Positions 24,902-34,808 of a stretch of 64,000 bases of DNA are shown in pieces. Position 1 is the first letter of the stretch; every line of letters starts with the position of its first letter. Under the pieces are notes generated by a model. The model had not been told where the DNA came from and made no database searches. It worked only from the letters and a program-made list of their open reading frames with translations. Source of the stretch: CAJQHT01 sp038123275 (lineage in GTDB: Bacteria > Pseudomonadota > Alphaproteobacteria > Rickettsiales > UBA1997); assembly GCA_038123275.1 (NCBI GenBank), contig JAYORG010000007.1, positions 7,842-71,841 on the forward strand. The letters are read 5' to 3'. The position numbers were made by a program, and so were the translations under genes.

Positions 24902-27751
24902 ATGAGTGATCAATCTATTACGCAACATCTCAAAAATTATTTGATTCCCAGGCTTAAGACATTATTTAGCAAATTAAAGCGTAAGTCTCAAAGAAAAACT
25001 AGTGATCTTACGGATATATTATCTCTTAATTTTACAAATGTTAAAAAACATAAAGTAGCTCTTAAAAGATATAAAAGAAAGAGCGTAGCTGCTTCTAGAA
25101 GAAAAAGTAAGCAAAATATTACCCAAGCTTATAGTGCATTTTCTTATATAATTGTTATTTTATCAATTACTTGGGCTTGTTTAAACGCATTGTCAATTTA
25201 TGAAAATCAGAAAGAGGACTTCCAAGAAAGAGTAGAAATACAAAAAGCTATCATTGAGGAGAATTTCAGTAATTCTATTAGTTTGGTTGATAATTTTTCT
25301 AGCTATGTTGGTGATAAAATTTTGCTTTTTGGCGTTAATGAAAAGAAGACAATCGCCACAATGCTAAAGAAAAATAACAGTTCAGATCTAATGACTTCAG
25401 GTTCAATAGTTAGAAATGCTTATTCTTGGCTTGATGTTGATTATGTTAATAATGATAACAAGTTAATAGTCTCTTCCGCAAAAGGAGTTTTACCAGAAAG
25501 AATGGATGTACCACATTATTATCCAGTTGATGAAGCTTTAAAAAAGAAATGGAGATTTAAATTGGGACGAGTAACGCGAATAAAAAGCTATTACGGAGAT
25601 TATGATATTATACCAACAGCATTTTCCATTGATGATGATGACTCTAATCCTAGGGGTACTTTAATCTCTAAAATTGTTATTAAAAAAGTAGAGGGCGATA
25701 TTAGAAGGGGCATAGAAGATGAGGATGTTAGTTATATTATTATAAGTAGAGGTTTTGATGTCATAGCTTATTCAACTAATGATTCTATATTGGATGATGA
25801 GAAAAAGAGATTATTTGTAAAACATAAATTGTCTGAAAATCAAGAACTAAAGAAGATATTTAAAAATTTTGATAAATTTAGTGCCAGTGGTAAGGATGGG
25901 CATTTACAGGAGGTAATAAATATTGGTAACACTAGCTATATTAGTTATCGTAAATCAGATTATCCTTTTATAATATTAGCTAGCTATTCTAAAAAAGTAA
26001 TTTGGAGAGCCTTTAGACAAAGATTAGGTTATATTTTATTTCAATCTGTGTCTATTACTTTTCTGTTTTTATCAGCTCTTTTCTTATTTAAAAGGGTACA
26101 AATTGTACCAATTATTAAGCAATTAATTAATGCTAGAGAAAAAGCTGAGGAAGCAAGTAAAGCAAAAAGTAACTTTTTATCAACAATTAGCCATGAGTTA
26201 CGTACACCAATGAATGGTATTATTGGTATGAGTCAAATATTATCTGAGTCAAAAAACCTAAATGATGAAGAGTGGGATCAAATTAAGACAATTCATAAAT
26301 CAGCAGATGCATTACTATTAATTCTTAACGATATTCTAAACTTCTCTAAGATTGAGGCACAAAAAGTAGAGCTAGAAAAGATTGATTTTAATCTGCATGC
26401 ATTAGTAGAAAATACAATTGATATTATGTCTCCATCTGCCATGAAGAAAAGTTTAGAGATTTTTATGCATGTTGATAAGGAGATTCCAAGAATTATGGTT
26501 GGAGATCCGGGTCGGATTAGACAAATTATTACTAACCTCATAAATAATGCCATAAAATTTACTGCTAAAGGGCAAATATTTGTCGAAATATTACTTGAGA
26601 AAACTGTAAATGATAAACTTACGCTCAGATTTAATATTAGAGATAGTGGAATTGGTATTAGAAAATCTGATCTAAATAATCTTTTTAAGAAATTTACCCA
26701 AGCTGATATGTCAACCACCAGGAAATATGGTGGTACTGGACTTGGTTTATCCATATGTAAAGAATTAGTCAGATTAATGAGTGGAAAAATAAGTATAGAA
26801 AGTGATGTTGGTAAGGGATCTAATTTTTGGTTTAGAATTCCTTTAATTAAATCAAAAGAAATTGCTGCGCCATTAAAAGCTAAAGAGAGGGCAAAAATAG
26901 AAAATAAAAAAGTTTTAGTAATAGAGCCTAATGAAATTGGCAGTCAGGTTTTAAGTGATAATTTATCTAACTTATTTAAAATGGATATTGACTACCCTAT
27001 ATCCATGCAAAATCTTACTAGCGGTAATTTTCAGACTATTATAAAGCAAGTTAGAGAGAATGAATATAGTTCAATTTTAATTAGTGATTGTAGGGTTAGT
27101 AATTTTAGTGCTATTAGTTTAGCTAAAAAAATTAAACAATTAGATGATTTGGCTAATATTTCTTTAATATTGGTAATTTCTTCTTATGAAAAAGGAAAGT
27201 TATCAAGTGAAGATGTAGGATTATTTTCATCAATAATAACTAAGCCATTTAAGGAAGCTACATTGATAGAGTCAGTGTTGGATGCTTACAATATTAAATA
27301 TAAAAAAGACAAAAGATCTTTGTCTGATAAGGCTCCTGAGCTAGTAATTGATTCAAATAATAAAGCATATAGAATATTGATGTGTGAGGATAATCAAATA
27401 AATATGAAAGTAGCGGTCGCAGTTTTAAGCAGAATGGGATATGATATTGATATTTCAGAAAATGGTAAAGAAGGTTTGGAAAAGATATTTGACAGTAAAA
27501 GAAAAAATTATGACTTAGTTTTCATGGATTGCATGATGCCAGTAATGGATGGCTATACAGCTACAAAGAAAATTAGGAAAATGGAGAAAGAAAAGAAAAT
27601 GAAACCAATACCAATAATTGCTTTAACTGCTAATATAGCTCAAAATGATAAAGATAAATGCTTTAAAGTTGGAATGAATGATTTTTTATCTAAGCCAATT
27701 CAAAGAGAGCAAGTAGAGGAAATAATGAAGAGATGGATTGATGTTGATTAG
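24902..27751 (+). CDS. Membrane hybrid sensor histidine kinase / response regulator
   Basis: 949-residue phosphorelay protein. Order: a basic cytoplasmic N-terminus of about 75 residues (LKRYKRKSVAASRRKSKQ), TM1 (about 80-98), a 280-residue extracytoplasmic sensor, TM2 (about 375-400), HisKA with SHELRTPMNG (His near 430), HATPase_c (NLINNAIKFT, DSGIGIR, GTGLGLS), a degenerate receiver lacking clear phosphoacceptor geometry (about 670-800), and an intact receiver with VFMDCMMPVMDG (Asp near 875). Similar to BarA/LuxQ-type hybrids without an Hpt domain, so a separate phosphotransferase would be needed. A TTG codon immediately precedes the chosen ATG. No response regulator neighbours it. Confidence 0.9.
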   Translation: MSDQSITQHLKNYLIPRLKTLFSKLKRKSQRKTSDLTDILSLNFTNVKKHKVALKRYKRKSVAASRRKSKQNITQAYSAFSYIIVILSITWACLNALSIYENQKEDFQERVEIQKAIIEENFSNSISLVDNFSSYVGDKILLFGVNEKKTIATMLKKNNSSDLMTSGSIVRNAYSWLDVDYVNNDNKLIVSSAKGVLPERMDVPHYYPVDEALKKKWRFKLGRVTRIKSYYGDYDIIPTAFSIDDDDSNPRGTLISKIVIKKVEGDIRRGIEDEDVSYIIISRGFDVIAYSTNDSILDDEKKRLFVKHKLSENQELKKIFKNFDKFSASGKDGHLQEVINIGNTSYISYRKSDYPFIILASYSKKVIWRAFRQRLGYILFQSVSITFLFLSALFLFKRVQIVPIIKQLINAREKAEEASKAKSNFLSTISHELRTPMNGIIGMSQILSESKNLNDEEWDQIKTIHKSADALLLILNDILNFSKIEAQKVELEKIDFNLHALVENTIDIMSPSAMKKSLEIFMHVDKEIPRIMVGDPGRIRQIITNLINNAIKFTAKGQIFVEILLEKTVNDKLTLRFNIRDSGIGIRKSDLNNLFKKFTQADMSTTRKYGGTGLGLSICKELVRLMSGKISIESDVGKGSNFWFRIPLIKSKEIAAPLKAKERAKIENKKVLVIEPNEIGSQVLSDNLSNLFKMDIDYPISMQNLTSGNFQTIIKQVRENEYSSILISDCRVSNFSAISLAKKIKQLDDLANISLILVISSYEKGKLSSEDVGLFSSIITKPFKEATLIESVLDAYNIKYKKDKRSLSDKAPELVIDSNNKAYRILMCEDNQINMKVAVAVLSRMGYDIDISENGKEGLEKIFDSKRKNYDLVFMDCMMPVMDGYTATKKIRKMEKEKKMKPIPIIALTANIAQNDKDKCFKVGMNDFLSKPIQREQVEEIMKRWIDVD

Positions 27752-27789
27752 ACAAACCTGTCATAAGTCTTTTTGAATGTCAGGTTCTA

Positions 27790-27832
27790 AGTAAAAAGCT
27801 ACCTAATTTCCACTCAAAACTAGAACAATTTA
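27790..27832. repeat. Remnant related to the palindromic element after dps
   Basis: The segment with CCTAATTTCCACTCAAAACT followed by AGAACAATT is nearly the same as CTAATTTCCCCTCAAAACTA inside the 53.45-53.61 kb element, and the flanking AAAAAG/AAAAAA context also aligns over about 42 bases. Only this half is present. It lies immediately before the methyltransferase start, so it may supply leader sequence. Confidence 0.45.
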
Positions 27833-27838
27833 AGAAAG

Positions 27839-28519
27839 ATGTCTATTAAAGCGAAAATAATTAAAAAGGCCCTGAAAGTTTTAATCGATGAATATGGTTT
27901 TGAAAAATCAGTAGAAAAAAATCTACCAATAGATAGAAATGAAAACCCTCTTCCTTTATATACATACCCGGCAATAGAATATTTAAAATCTTTAAATTTT
28001 AAAAATAAGAAAATTTTTGAATTTGGTAGTGGTAATTCAACTTTATTTTGGTTAAATAAAGGTGCTAAAGTTACCTCAATTGAAGATAATGAAATATGGT
28101 TTAAAAACTTAACACAAGAAATAGACTCTAATAAAAATCATAAATTTATTTTTGCTCAAGGAAAGGAATATATTAATTATATACTTAAAATTGATACAAA
28201 ATATGATGTTATTATTATTGATGGGTCTCAAAATAGATTTGAGTGTACTAAAGTTGCTATTAACAAAATCAAGAAAGATGGTATAATTATTATTGATAAT
28301 TCTGATTGGTTTGAAAATAGCACAAAACTAGTCAGAGATGAGCTAGATTTTTTGCAAATAGATTTTTATGGTTTTAGACCTTCTAAACCTAACACTTCTG
28401 TGACATCATTCTTTTTTAGTAGGGAGTCAAAATTACAATCCATTAGTAAAAAACAACCTTCTTTTGCTATTGGAGGTTTAGAAAAGCACTCAAAAAATGA
28501 TTCTGACAATTCTAAATGA
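27839..28519 (+). CDS. SAM-dependent methyltransferase-like protein
   Basis: 226 residues with a class I methyltransferase fold: motif I FEFGSGNSTLFW (about 60-71), an acidic residue after the next strand (SIEDNEIWF), IIIDGSQNRFECT and GIIIIDNSDWFENS. The C-terminal 30 residues are polar and probably unstructured. Relatives often sit in glycan or surface-polysaccharide clusters, but here the gene stands alone, so the substrate is unknown. Confidence 0.7.
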   Translation: MSIKAKIIKKALKVLIDEYGFEKSVEKNLPIDRNENPLPLYTYPAIEYLKSLNFKNKKIFEFGSGNSTLFWLNKGAKVTSIEDNEIWFKNLTQEIDSNKNHKFIFAQGKEYINYILKIDTKYDVIIIDGSQNRFECTKVAINKIKKDGIIIIDNSDWFENSTKLVRDELDFLQIDFYGFRPSKPNTSVTSFFFSRESKLQSISKKQPSFAIGGLEKHSKNDSDNSK

Positions 28520-28547
28520 TATAGTGCCGGCTTCGCAGTCTTGAAGC

Positions 28548-28591
28548 TTCAGGGCTGTAGTATTTGATTTTAGAACTTAAACAGCCCTGAA
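28548..28591. repeat. Hairpin between the methyltransferase and infA
   Basis: TTCAGGGCTGT pairs perfectly over 11 bases with ACAGCCCTGAA across a 22-base loop. No uridine tract follows on either strand, so it is not a classical intrinsic terminator, though it may still mark the transcript end or protect the infA mRNA. Confidence 0.5.
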
Positions 28592-28682
28592 AAGAAATAT
28601 TCTAGATTGCATTAGAACTTGCTTATTTAGAAGTATTCTGTTAGTTATGATGGATTCGTTTTATTAATAATAATTAAGATAT

Positions 28683-28901
28683 ATGCCTAAAGAGGATTTA
28701 CTATCAATGAATGGAATTGTTGTTGAGGTTTTGCCAAATACAATATTTCGTGTTGAATTAGAAAATGGTCATTTAATTACTGCTCATGCTTCTGGAAAAA
28801 TTCGTAAAAATAAAATAAGAATTTTAAAGGGTGATGATGTTGAAGTGGAAATGACAACTTACGATCTAACAAAGGGTAGAATAGTTAGAAGAAATAGTTA
28901 A
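28683..28901 (+). CDS. infA: Translation initiation factor IF-1
   Basis: 72-residue OB-fold protein that binds the ribosomal A site during initiation. The sequence is the standard one (MNGIVVEVLPNTIFRVELENG, AHASGKIRKNKIRIL, GDDVEVEM, KGRIVRR) and full length. Monocistronic here, with the 28.55-kb hairpin upstream and a 114-bp gap to uvrA. Confidence 0.96.
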   Translation: MPKEDLLSMNGIVVEVLPNTIFRVELENGHLITAHASGKIRKNKIRILKGDDVEVEMTTYDLTKGRIVRRNS

Positions 28902-29015
28902 TAGGACAAGCCCTTTTTTGGTAATTTCGTCGTTATTCTAATTTTCTGAAATCTACGTACATCTACTAAATATATTACAAACTCAATATTTTACCGTTGT
29001 TAATAAAAATTTATC

Positions 29016-31919
29016 ATGCAAGAAAAGTTCATTAAAGTAATTGGTGCTAAGGAGCACAATTTAAAAAATATCAATATTCAAATACCAAAAAATCAGTTAG
29101 TTGTTGTTACTGGGTTAAGTGGCTCTGGTAAGTCATCTCTTGTATTTGATACAATTTATGCTGAAGGCCAAAGACGTTACATTGAAAGTTTATCAGTTTA
29201 TGCTAGACAATTTCTAAATATGCAAGATAAGCCAGATGTTGAATCAATTGAAGGTTTATCCCCAGCAATTGCCATTGATCAAAAAACCACTTCTAGAAAT
29301 CCACGATCAACAGTTGGTACTGTTACTGAAATTTACGATCATTTAAGATTATTGTATGCTCGCATTGGCATACCTTATTCACCAGCAACTAATTTGCCAA
29401 TTTCTAGTCAATCTCCATCGCAAATTGCCAAAAAGATTTTTGATTTACCACCAAAAAGTAAAATTTATATTTTGGCACCACTTATTAGAGGAGAAAAAGG
29501 TGAGCATAGAAAAGAATTTTTATCTCTTAGAAAACAAGGTTTCCAAAGGGTTAAAGTTGATGGAGAAGTTCATGAATTAAATGAGTTGCCAGCAATTGAT
29601 AAAAATAAAAAGCATGATATTGAAGTTGTTGTTGATAGAATTGTAATGTCCGACAAGCTTGGTAACAGACTTGCTGATTCTATTGAAACTGCTCTTAAAA
29701 TTTCTGATGGGTTGCTTTTTGTAGAAATTGTTAAGTTGCCAGAAGAAGAATATAAAATGCCAAATGGTGAGATTGTCAAAAATGATGAAATTTTAGTATT
29801 TTCTGAGAAATTTTGCTGTCCTGAATCTGGTTTTACTATTTCTGAAATAGAACCAAGATTATTTTCTTTTAATAGTCCTTATGGTGCTTGTAAATCTTGT
29901 GATGGTCTTGGTACAGAATTATATTTTAATCCAGAATTAATAGTTAGTGATGATGAATTAAGTTTAAGGCAAGGCGCAATTTCAATTTGGCATGGTGCAA
30001 ATGCTCGTTATTATCAGCAAATATTAACTAGTCTTTCTAATCATTTTAAATTTGATCTAGATACCCCTTACAATTTACTTAGTGAAGAAGTAAAAAATAT
30101 TATTTTTTATGGCACTAAAGAAGAAATTGAAATTGAATATGAAGATGGTTACAGAACCTTTAAAACCAAGCATGTTTTTGGAGGTGTTATTAACGAAATC
30201 GAAAAGAAATTTAATAATGCTAAAGGCAATTTAGTACAAGAAGAATTATCTAAATATCAAAGCCTAACAAAATGTCGTAAATGTCAAGGTTATCGCTTAA
30301 GTGAACAATCTTTATGTGTAAAAATTACTGACTTACATATTGGTCAATTAAGTAATATGTCAATTTCTGATGTTATTAAATGGTTTGAAAATTTGCCAAA
30401 GAAATTAAATGAAACACATAATCAAATTGCACAGAGAATTTTAAAAGAAATTACAAGACGATTAAACTTTTTAAAGAATGTTGGTTTGGAATATCTAACT
30501 TTAAGTAGAAAAGCTGGAAGTCTTTCTGGTGGAGAAGCTCAAAGAATTAGATTAGCATCGCAAATTGGTTCTGGATTATCTGGAGTGATGTATGTTTTAG
30601 ACGAACCTTCAATAGGGTTGCATCAGTCAGATAATAATAAATTAATTTCCACTTTAAAACAATTAAGAGATATTGGCAATTCAGTCTTAGTAGTTGAACA
30701 TGATGAAGAAATGATGTGTGAAGCAGATTATTTAATTGATGTTGGTCCAGGGGCAGGAGTGCATGGTGGTCATATTATTGCACAAGGTCTACCTGATAAG
30801 GTTATCAATGACGAAAAAAGCATTACCGGTCAATATTTAAGTGGTAAAAAATCTATCCCTTTGCCTAAGGTTAGAAGAAAAGTAGATTTAACTCGAAATA
30901 TTACTATTAGAAATGCTACAACCAATAATCTAAAGAATGTGGATCTAACAGTACCTCTTGGAGTATTTACTAGTGTATGTGGTATATCTGGAGGTGGTAA
31001 ATCAAGTTTAATAATTCATACTTTTTATAAAGCTTTAAATAGAATTATTAATAAATCAAAAGTTACACCAGGTTCTTTTGATGCGATAGAAGGGGCTTTA
31101 AATATTGATAAAATAATAGAAATTGATCAATCTCCTATTGGCAGAACTCCAAGATCAAATCCTTGTACCTATGTTGGTGCTTTTACTCCCATTAGAGAGT
31201 TTTTTACAGAGCTTCCAGAATCAAAATCTCGTGGTTATAAGTCAGGTAGATTTTCTTTTAATGTTAAAGGTGGTAGATGTGAAACTTGTCAAGGTGATGG
31301 CTTAATTAAAATAGAAATGCATTTCTTGCCAGATGTTTATGTTATTTGTGATACTTGTCATGGCAAAAGATATAATCGTGAGACTCTAGAAATACAGTAT
31401 AAAGGTCATTCTATCTCAGATATTTTAGAAATGAATGCATTACAAGCTGCAGACTTTTTTATTAATATGCCTCATATTTATGAAAAATTTAAAGCATTAT
31501 GTGATGTTGGTCTTGGTTATATTAAAATTGGTCAAAGTGCTACTACTCTATCTGGAGGTGAAGCTCAAAGAATTAAGTTATCAAAAGAGTTAAGTAAAAA
31601 GGCTACTAATAACACTCTTTACATTCTTGATGAACCAACAACAGGACTTCATTTTGAAGATATTAGTAAATTATTGTCAGTATTGCATAAATTAGTTGAT
31701 CAAGGAAATAGTGTGGTTATTATTGAGCATAATTTAGATGTTTTAAAAACGTCAGACTGGATAATTGATATTGGGCCAACTGGTGGTGATAAGGGTGGTT
31801 ACATAGTTGCTCAAGGCACTCCAGAGAGCATAGTAAAAGATAAAAATTCTGTTACTGGAGAATTTTTATCTAAAGTTTTGAATAAAAATGGTAAAAATAA
31901 AAAACTTAATCTAGCATAA
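29016..31919 (+). CDS. uvrA: Excinuclease ABC subunit A
   Basis: Damage-recognition ATPase of nucleotide excision repair. 967 residues with two ABC modules: Walker A TGLSGSGKSSLVFDT near residue 31 and GISGGGKSSL in the second half; signatures LSGGEAQRIRLASQ and LSGGEAQRIKLSKE; the zinc modules include CKSCDG, CRKCQG and CETCQG/CDTCHG. Length is normal. The ispA start follows one base after the stop region. LexA-type boxes were not recognised upstream. Confidence 0.97.
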   Translation: MQEKFIKVIGAKEHNLKNINIQIPKNQLVVVTGLSGSGKSSLVFDTIYAEGQRRYIESLSVYARQFLNMQDKPDVESIEGLSPAIAIDQKTTSRNPRSTVGTVTEIYDHLRLLYARIGIPYSPATNLPISSQSPSQIAKKIFDLPPKSKIYILAPLIRGEKGEHRKEFLSLRKQGFQRVKVDGEVHELNELPAIDKNKKHDIEVVVDRIVMSDKLGNRLADSIETALKISDGLLFVEIVKLPEEEYKMPNGEIVKNDEILVFSEKFCCPESGFTISEIEPRLFSFNSPYGACKSCDGLGTELYFNPELIVSDDELSLRQGAISIWHGANARYYQQILTSLSNHFKFDLDTPYNLLSEEVKNIIFYGTKEEIEIEYEDGYRTFKTKHVFGGVINEIEKKFNNAKGNLVQEELSKYQSLTKCRKCQGYRLSEQSLCVKITDLHIGQLSNMSISDVIKWFENLPKKLNETHNQIAQRILKEITRRLNFLKNVGLEYLTLSRKAGSLSGGEAQRIRLASQIGSGLSGVMYVLDEPSIGLHQSDNNKLISTLKQLRDIGNSVLVVEHDEEMMCEADYLIDVGPGAGVHGGHIIAQGLPDKVINDEKSITGQYLSGKKSIPLPKVRRKVDLTRNITIRNATTNNLKNVDLTVPLGVFTSVCGISGGGKSSLIIHTFYKALNRIINKSKVTPGSFDAIEGALNIDKIIEIDQSPIGRTPRSNPCTYVGAFTPIREFFTELPESKSRGYKSGRFSFNVKGGRCETCQGDGLIKIEMHFLPDVYVICDTCHGKRYNRETLEIQYKGHSISDILEMNALQAADFFINMPHIYEKFKALCDVGLGYIKIGQSATTLSGGEAQRIKLSKELSKKATNNTLYILDEPTTGLHFEDISKLLSVLHKLVDQGNSVVIIEHNLDVLKTSDWIIDIGPTGGDKGGYIVAQGTPESIVKDKNSVTGEFLSKVLNKNGKNKKLNLA

Positions 31920-31920
31920 T

Positions 31921-32826
31921 ATGATTAGTTCAAATTTAGATGAAGCTTTTGATCACATAATTAAACTAGTCGATGATAAAATCGACGAATTATTGCCAAG
32001 AAAAGAGCAATTTAGTGAGTCTAGATTGGTTGAAGCAATGCGTTACAGCGCTTTAGCTCCAGGAAAAAGAATTAGACCATTTTTAACAATAGCCTGTGCT
32101 GACATCTTTAAAGTAGACACTCAATATTCAGTTAATATTGCAACCGCTATTGAATTTATTCATGTATATTCTTTAATTCATGACGATTTGCCAGCAATGG
32201 ATGATGATGATTATCGCAGAGGTCAGTTAAGTTGTCACAAAAAATTTGATGAAGCAACAGCAATTTTAGCTGGTGATTCTTTATTAACACATGCTTTCCA
32301 AATATTATCTGACCAAAATACTATTTTTGATCCTCATATTAGATGCGAGTTAATTAATATTATTTCTAAAGCAATTGGCTTTAATGGTATGGCTGGAGGA
32401 CAAATGATAGATTTAGAAGCAGAATTTGATTCTAATTTAACTCCAGAAAAAATTGCTAGATTACAAAGATTAAAAACCGGAGAAATGTTTATGGCATCAG
32501 TTGAGGCTGGCGCAATTATTGGCAAAGCTCAAGCTGCAAAAAGACAATCTTTAATAAGATATGCTCATGATATTGGATTGGCTTTTCAAATTAAGGATGA
32601 CATCTTAGATCATGTAGGAGATGGTTCTGGCAAGATAGAAATTGAATCACTTGATGCCAAAAAAACTCAAGATAAAACCAGTATTGTTAATATTCTTGGA
32701 ATGGATAAAGCTTTAATTCAGCTAAATTTATTGCATGATCAAGCTGTTTCGCATTTACACCTATTTGGTGATAATGCAGATTTATTGAGACAATTAGCCG
32801 AATTTATTGTTGTTAGGGAAAGATAG
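31921..32826 (+). CDS. ispA: Polyprenyl synthetase (farnesyl/geranylgeranyl diphosphate synthase)
   Basis: Condenses isopentenyl diphosphate with allylic diphosphates to make short isoprenoid precursors of quinones and undecaprenol. The 301-residue protein shows the first aspartate-rich motif HDDLPAMDDDDYRRG, the second motif FQIKDDILD, and RYSALAPGKRIRPFL near the N-terminus. The DDxxxxD spacing in the first motif is that of bacterial FPP synthases. Directly follows uvrA and is probably co-transcribed. No dxs is adjacent. Confidence 0.93.
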   Translation: MISSNLDEAFDHIIKLVDDKIDELLPRKEQFSESRLVEAMRYSALAPGKRIRPFLTIACADIFKVDTQYSVNIATAIEFIHVYSLIHDDLPAMDDDDYRRGQLSCHKKFDEATAILAGDSLLTHAFQILSDQNTIFDPHIRCELINIISKAIGFNGMAGGQMIDLEAEFDSNLTPEKIARLQRLKTGEMFMASVEAGAIIGKAQAAKRQSLIRYAHDIGLAFQIKDDILDHVGDGSGKIEIESLDAKKTQDKTSIVNILGMDKALIQLNLLHDQAVSHLHLFGDNADLLRQLAEFIVVRER

Positions 32827-32907
32827 TAATATTCCTGACGAATTGGGGTCAATGGAATCCTTCGCTTGTGTGGCAAAGCCAGAATCCAACAAAAAAGATA
32901 TTTAAAT

Positions 32908-33333
32908 ATGCTTGAAACATATTCCCACTTATTCATAGACAGCTTATTTGCCTCACTAATTTTGCCAATCAGAAGCGAAATGATGTTTCATGCTATGGTT
33001 ATTTTTGATGAATTTGATAGCTTTTTAATATTTCTTACAGCACTTCTTGCTAGTATCACTGGCCTAGCAATTAATTGGCGAATAGGTAAAGCATTAATTT
33101 TTCTAAAAAAATCTCAAGCTTTTAAAGACAAAGATAAAGAAATTAAAAAAGTAGAAACAATATGGAATAAATATGTAATTTGGTTATTGCCAATTGCTGT
33201 TTTTAATTCTATTGGCCCAGTTTTATGTCTATTTTCAGGATTTTTTAGAACTAATATAGCCTATCTAATTATTTTAACTGCCATTGGAAAAACAGCTTAT
33301 TATTATCTGAATTTTAGTCTAACTTTTCATTAG
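32908..33333 (+). CDS. YqaA/DedA-like membrane protein
   Basis: 141 residues from the Met at 32908 (an upstream in-frame Met at 32866 adds a non-hydrophobic stretch and is less likely). It has hydrophobic segments at about 5-20, 35-57, 88-105 and 110-130. The pattern LPIRSEMMFHAMV followed by SITGLAINWRIGKAL resembles the small YqaA branch of SNARE-associated/DedA proteins, which scramble or flip lipids. The key RSE motif (R-x-E-type) and a glycine-rich re-entrant segment are visible. Function in this organism is inferred. Confidence 0.65.
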   Translation: MLETYSHLFIDSLFASLILPIRSEMMFHAMVIFDEFDSFLIFLTALLASITGLAINWRIGKALIFLKKSQAFKDKDKEIKKVETIWNKYVIWLLPIAVFNSIGPVLCLFSGFFRTNIAYLIILTAIGKTAYYYLNFSLTFH

Positions 33334-33345
33334 TTCAAATAGTAC

Positions 33346-34653
33346 TTAAAGTTCATTATGGGTACTCTTTTCCTTCATCTTCTGGTGACTATTGGTTTTA
33401 ACTTTAGATTTTGGTTTTTTAGATTTAGTTTTGTCTGGTGGGTATATTTTGTTTACCTTTTTCTTAGATTTTTTATCTAAGTTTTGGTAAGATTCTTCTA
33501 AAATAGCATTATGTATGGTATTAACATATTTATACATTTTTGGATCAAGCGCTTGCATTACATTAGAGGGTATTTCTGAACAATATGCAAGTGATTCAGT
33601 ACAAATTTCCATATCTTTATGGTTTCTAACTTGAGAAAAGTGTTTTTCATGCAAGAATTCAACAAGAAATGCACCCATATCTTGTAATATTTCACTTTTG
33701 GTTAGTGGTGTTAAGTCTTGAAAGCTAGATTGGACATGATATGCAATTGATTCTACCAATTCAGGAGTAACAATTTGTTGCATAAGATATCTTACATTTT
33801 TCCAAGATTTTACTATTTGTGTACCTAGATTTTGTAAATAATCAATTTTTTTGCCTTTTAATACATTTTTATGAATTTTCTCTAAGCGTTTAACAAATTT
33901 ATTATATTCATCTACACATTCTTGAGTTTCTTGTGCATTATGCAAAGAAAGAAGATATTTTCTAGTATTGTCCTGGAAATTATTAGCATCTATGACATGA
34001 TTCCCATGATCTATGCCGACTTGTTGATTGCAGTGCATAGATTCATGTGTCATGGTGCCAGCTAGGCTTATTTCTGGATCCTTGCGTCTATGTTTTATTA
34101 TGTCTGGTTTAAAAAGTATTTTTCCTTTGATTGGATATTTTTTTAAGAAATCATTAGTTAATATTTTTCCTGGAAAAGAAGCTTCCATACTAAATTTTGC
34201 AAGACGATCTATATCTTGTACTGAATATATTAGGGAGTTTTCAGGGTTGTTACTTTCTAGTCTGGCTAAGCATACAGATAGTGATTTTTGTCCAGATCTA
34301 GTCATTTTTCTAACAGCATCCATTACCATTTCTCTATCACTGGAAGGCATATTAGGGTCTATTGCACTTTTTACTTGTTTTAGGAAAGATTTTTTAACAA
34401 ATTTTCCTGTATCATCATAGCCAAGTTTTCTTTGATTATTATTTTCTTTTATTGGCTTGGATGCTGTAATAATTACATTACAAAGAAGTATAAAGGCAAT
34501 AAATTTGCCAGAATTACTAGAAAGATCAAGTTTACCAAAACTCATAGCATTTTTTATTCTTTCGTCAATATTAGGGTCTTTCCTTTCTTTGCGATCTAAA
34601 TATTGCTGATGTTTTCTGCGGTTTTTTGTATGATCTCTATGATCTTTTGGCAT
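33346..34653 (-). CDS. Orphan protein with HExxH motif; possible membrane-anchored metallopeptidase
   Basis: 435 residues. A highly basic N-terminus (KDHRDHTKNRRKHQQYLDRK) precedes one hydrophobic segment (FIAFILLCNVIITAS, 50-64), giving a signal-anchor topology. A THESMHCNQQ segment at 202-211 provides an HExxH zinc-binding motif. The gluzincin or metzincin third ligand is not obvious. The C-terminal 60 residues are lysine/serine-rich and disordered. No family recognised. An exported or surface protease acting on host material is possible, but this rests on one five-residue motif. It converges on the YqaA-like gene. Confidence 0.6.
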   Translation of the reverse strand: MPKDHRDHTKNRRKHQQYLDRKERKDPNIDERIKNAMSFGKLDLSSNSGKFIAFILLCNVIITASKPIKENNNQRKLGYDDTGKFVKKSFLKQVKSAIDPNMPSSDREMVMDAVRKMTRSGQKSLSVCLARLESNNPENSLIYSVQDIDRLAKFSMEASFPGKILTNDFLKKYPIKGKILFKPDIIKHRRKDPEISLAGTMTHESMHCNQQVGIDHGNHVIDANNFQDNTRKYLLSLHNAQETQECVDEYNKFVKRLEKIHKNVLKGKKIDYLQNLGTQIVKSWKNVRYLMQQIVTPELVESIAYHVQSSFQDLTPLTKSEILQDMGAFLVEFLHEKHFSQVRNHKDMEICTESLAYCSEIPSNVMQALDPKMYKYVNTIHNAILEESYQNLDKKSKKKVNKIYPPDKTKSKKPKSKVKTNSHQKMKEKSTHNEL

Positions 34654-34808
34654 GGTTTAGTTATTTAAATTAATATACATATTACAATTGTATCGTAAAA
34701 TCCTTCACAGATCAATAGGATAGTATAAATTTTTGAAGAAAATATATTGTAAAATGATTTATAAACCTTATGTATAATTTATAATATAAAGTCTAAATAC
34801 TACTAATT

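Noticed and set aside
26293..26754. 153-residue minus-strand frame inside the hybrid kinase
   Set aside because: Antisense shadow of the HATPase region.
28548..28591. Rho-independent terminator
   Set aside because: Good stem but a 22-base loop and no T tract on either strand; kept only as a hairpin.
32827..32907. Possible tRNA or small RNA between ispA and the YqaA-like gene
   Set aside because: No cloverleaf could be drawn and there is no T-arm consensus.
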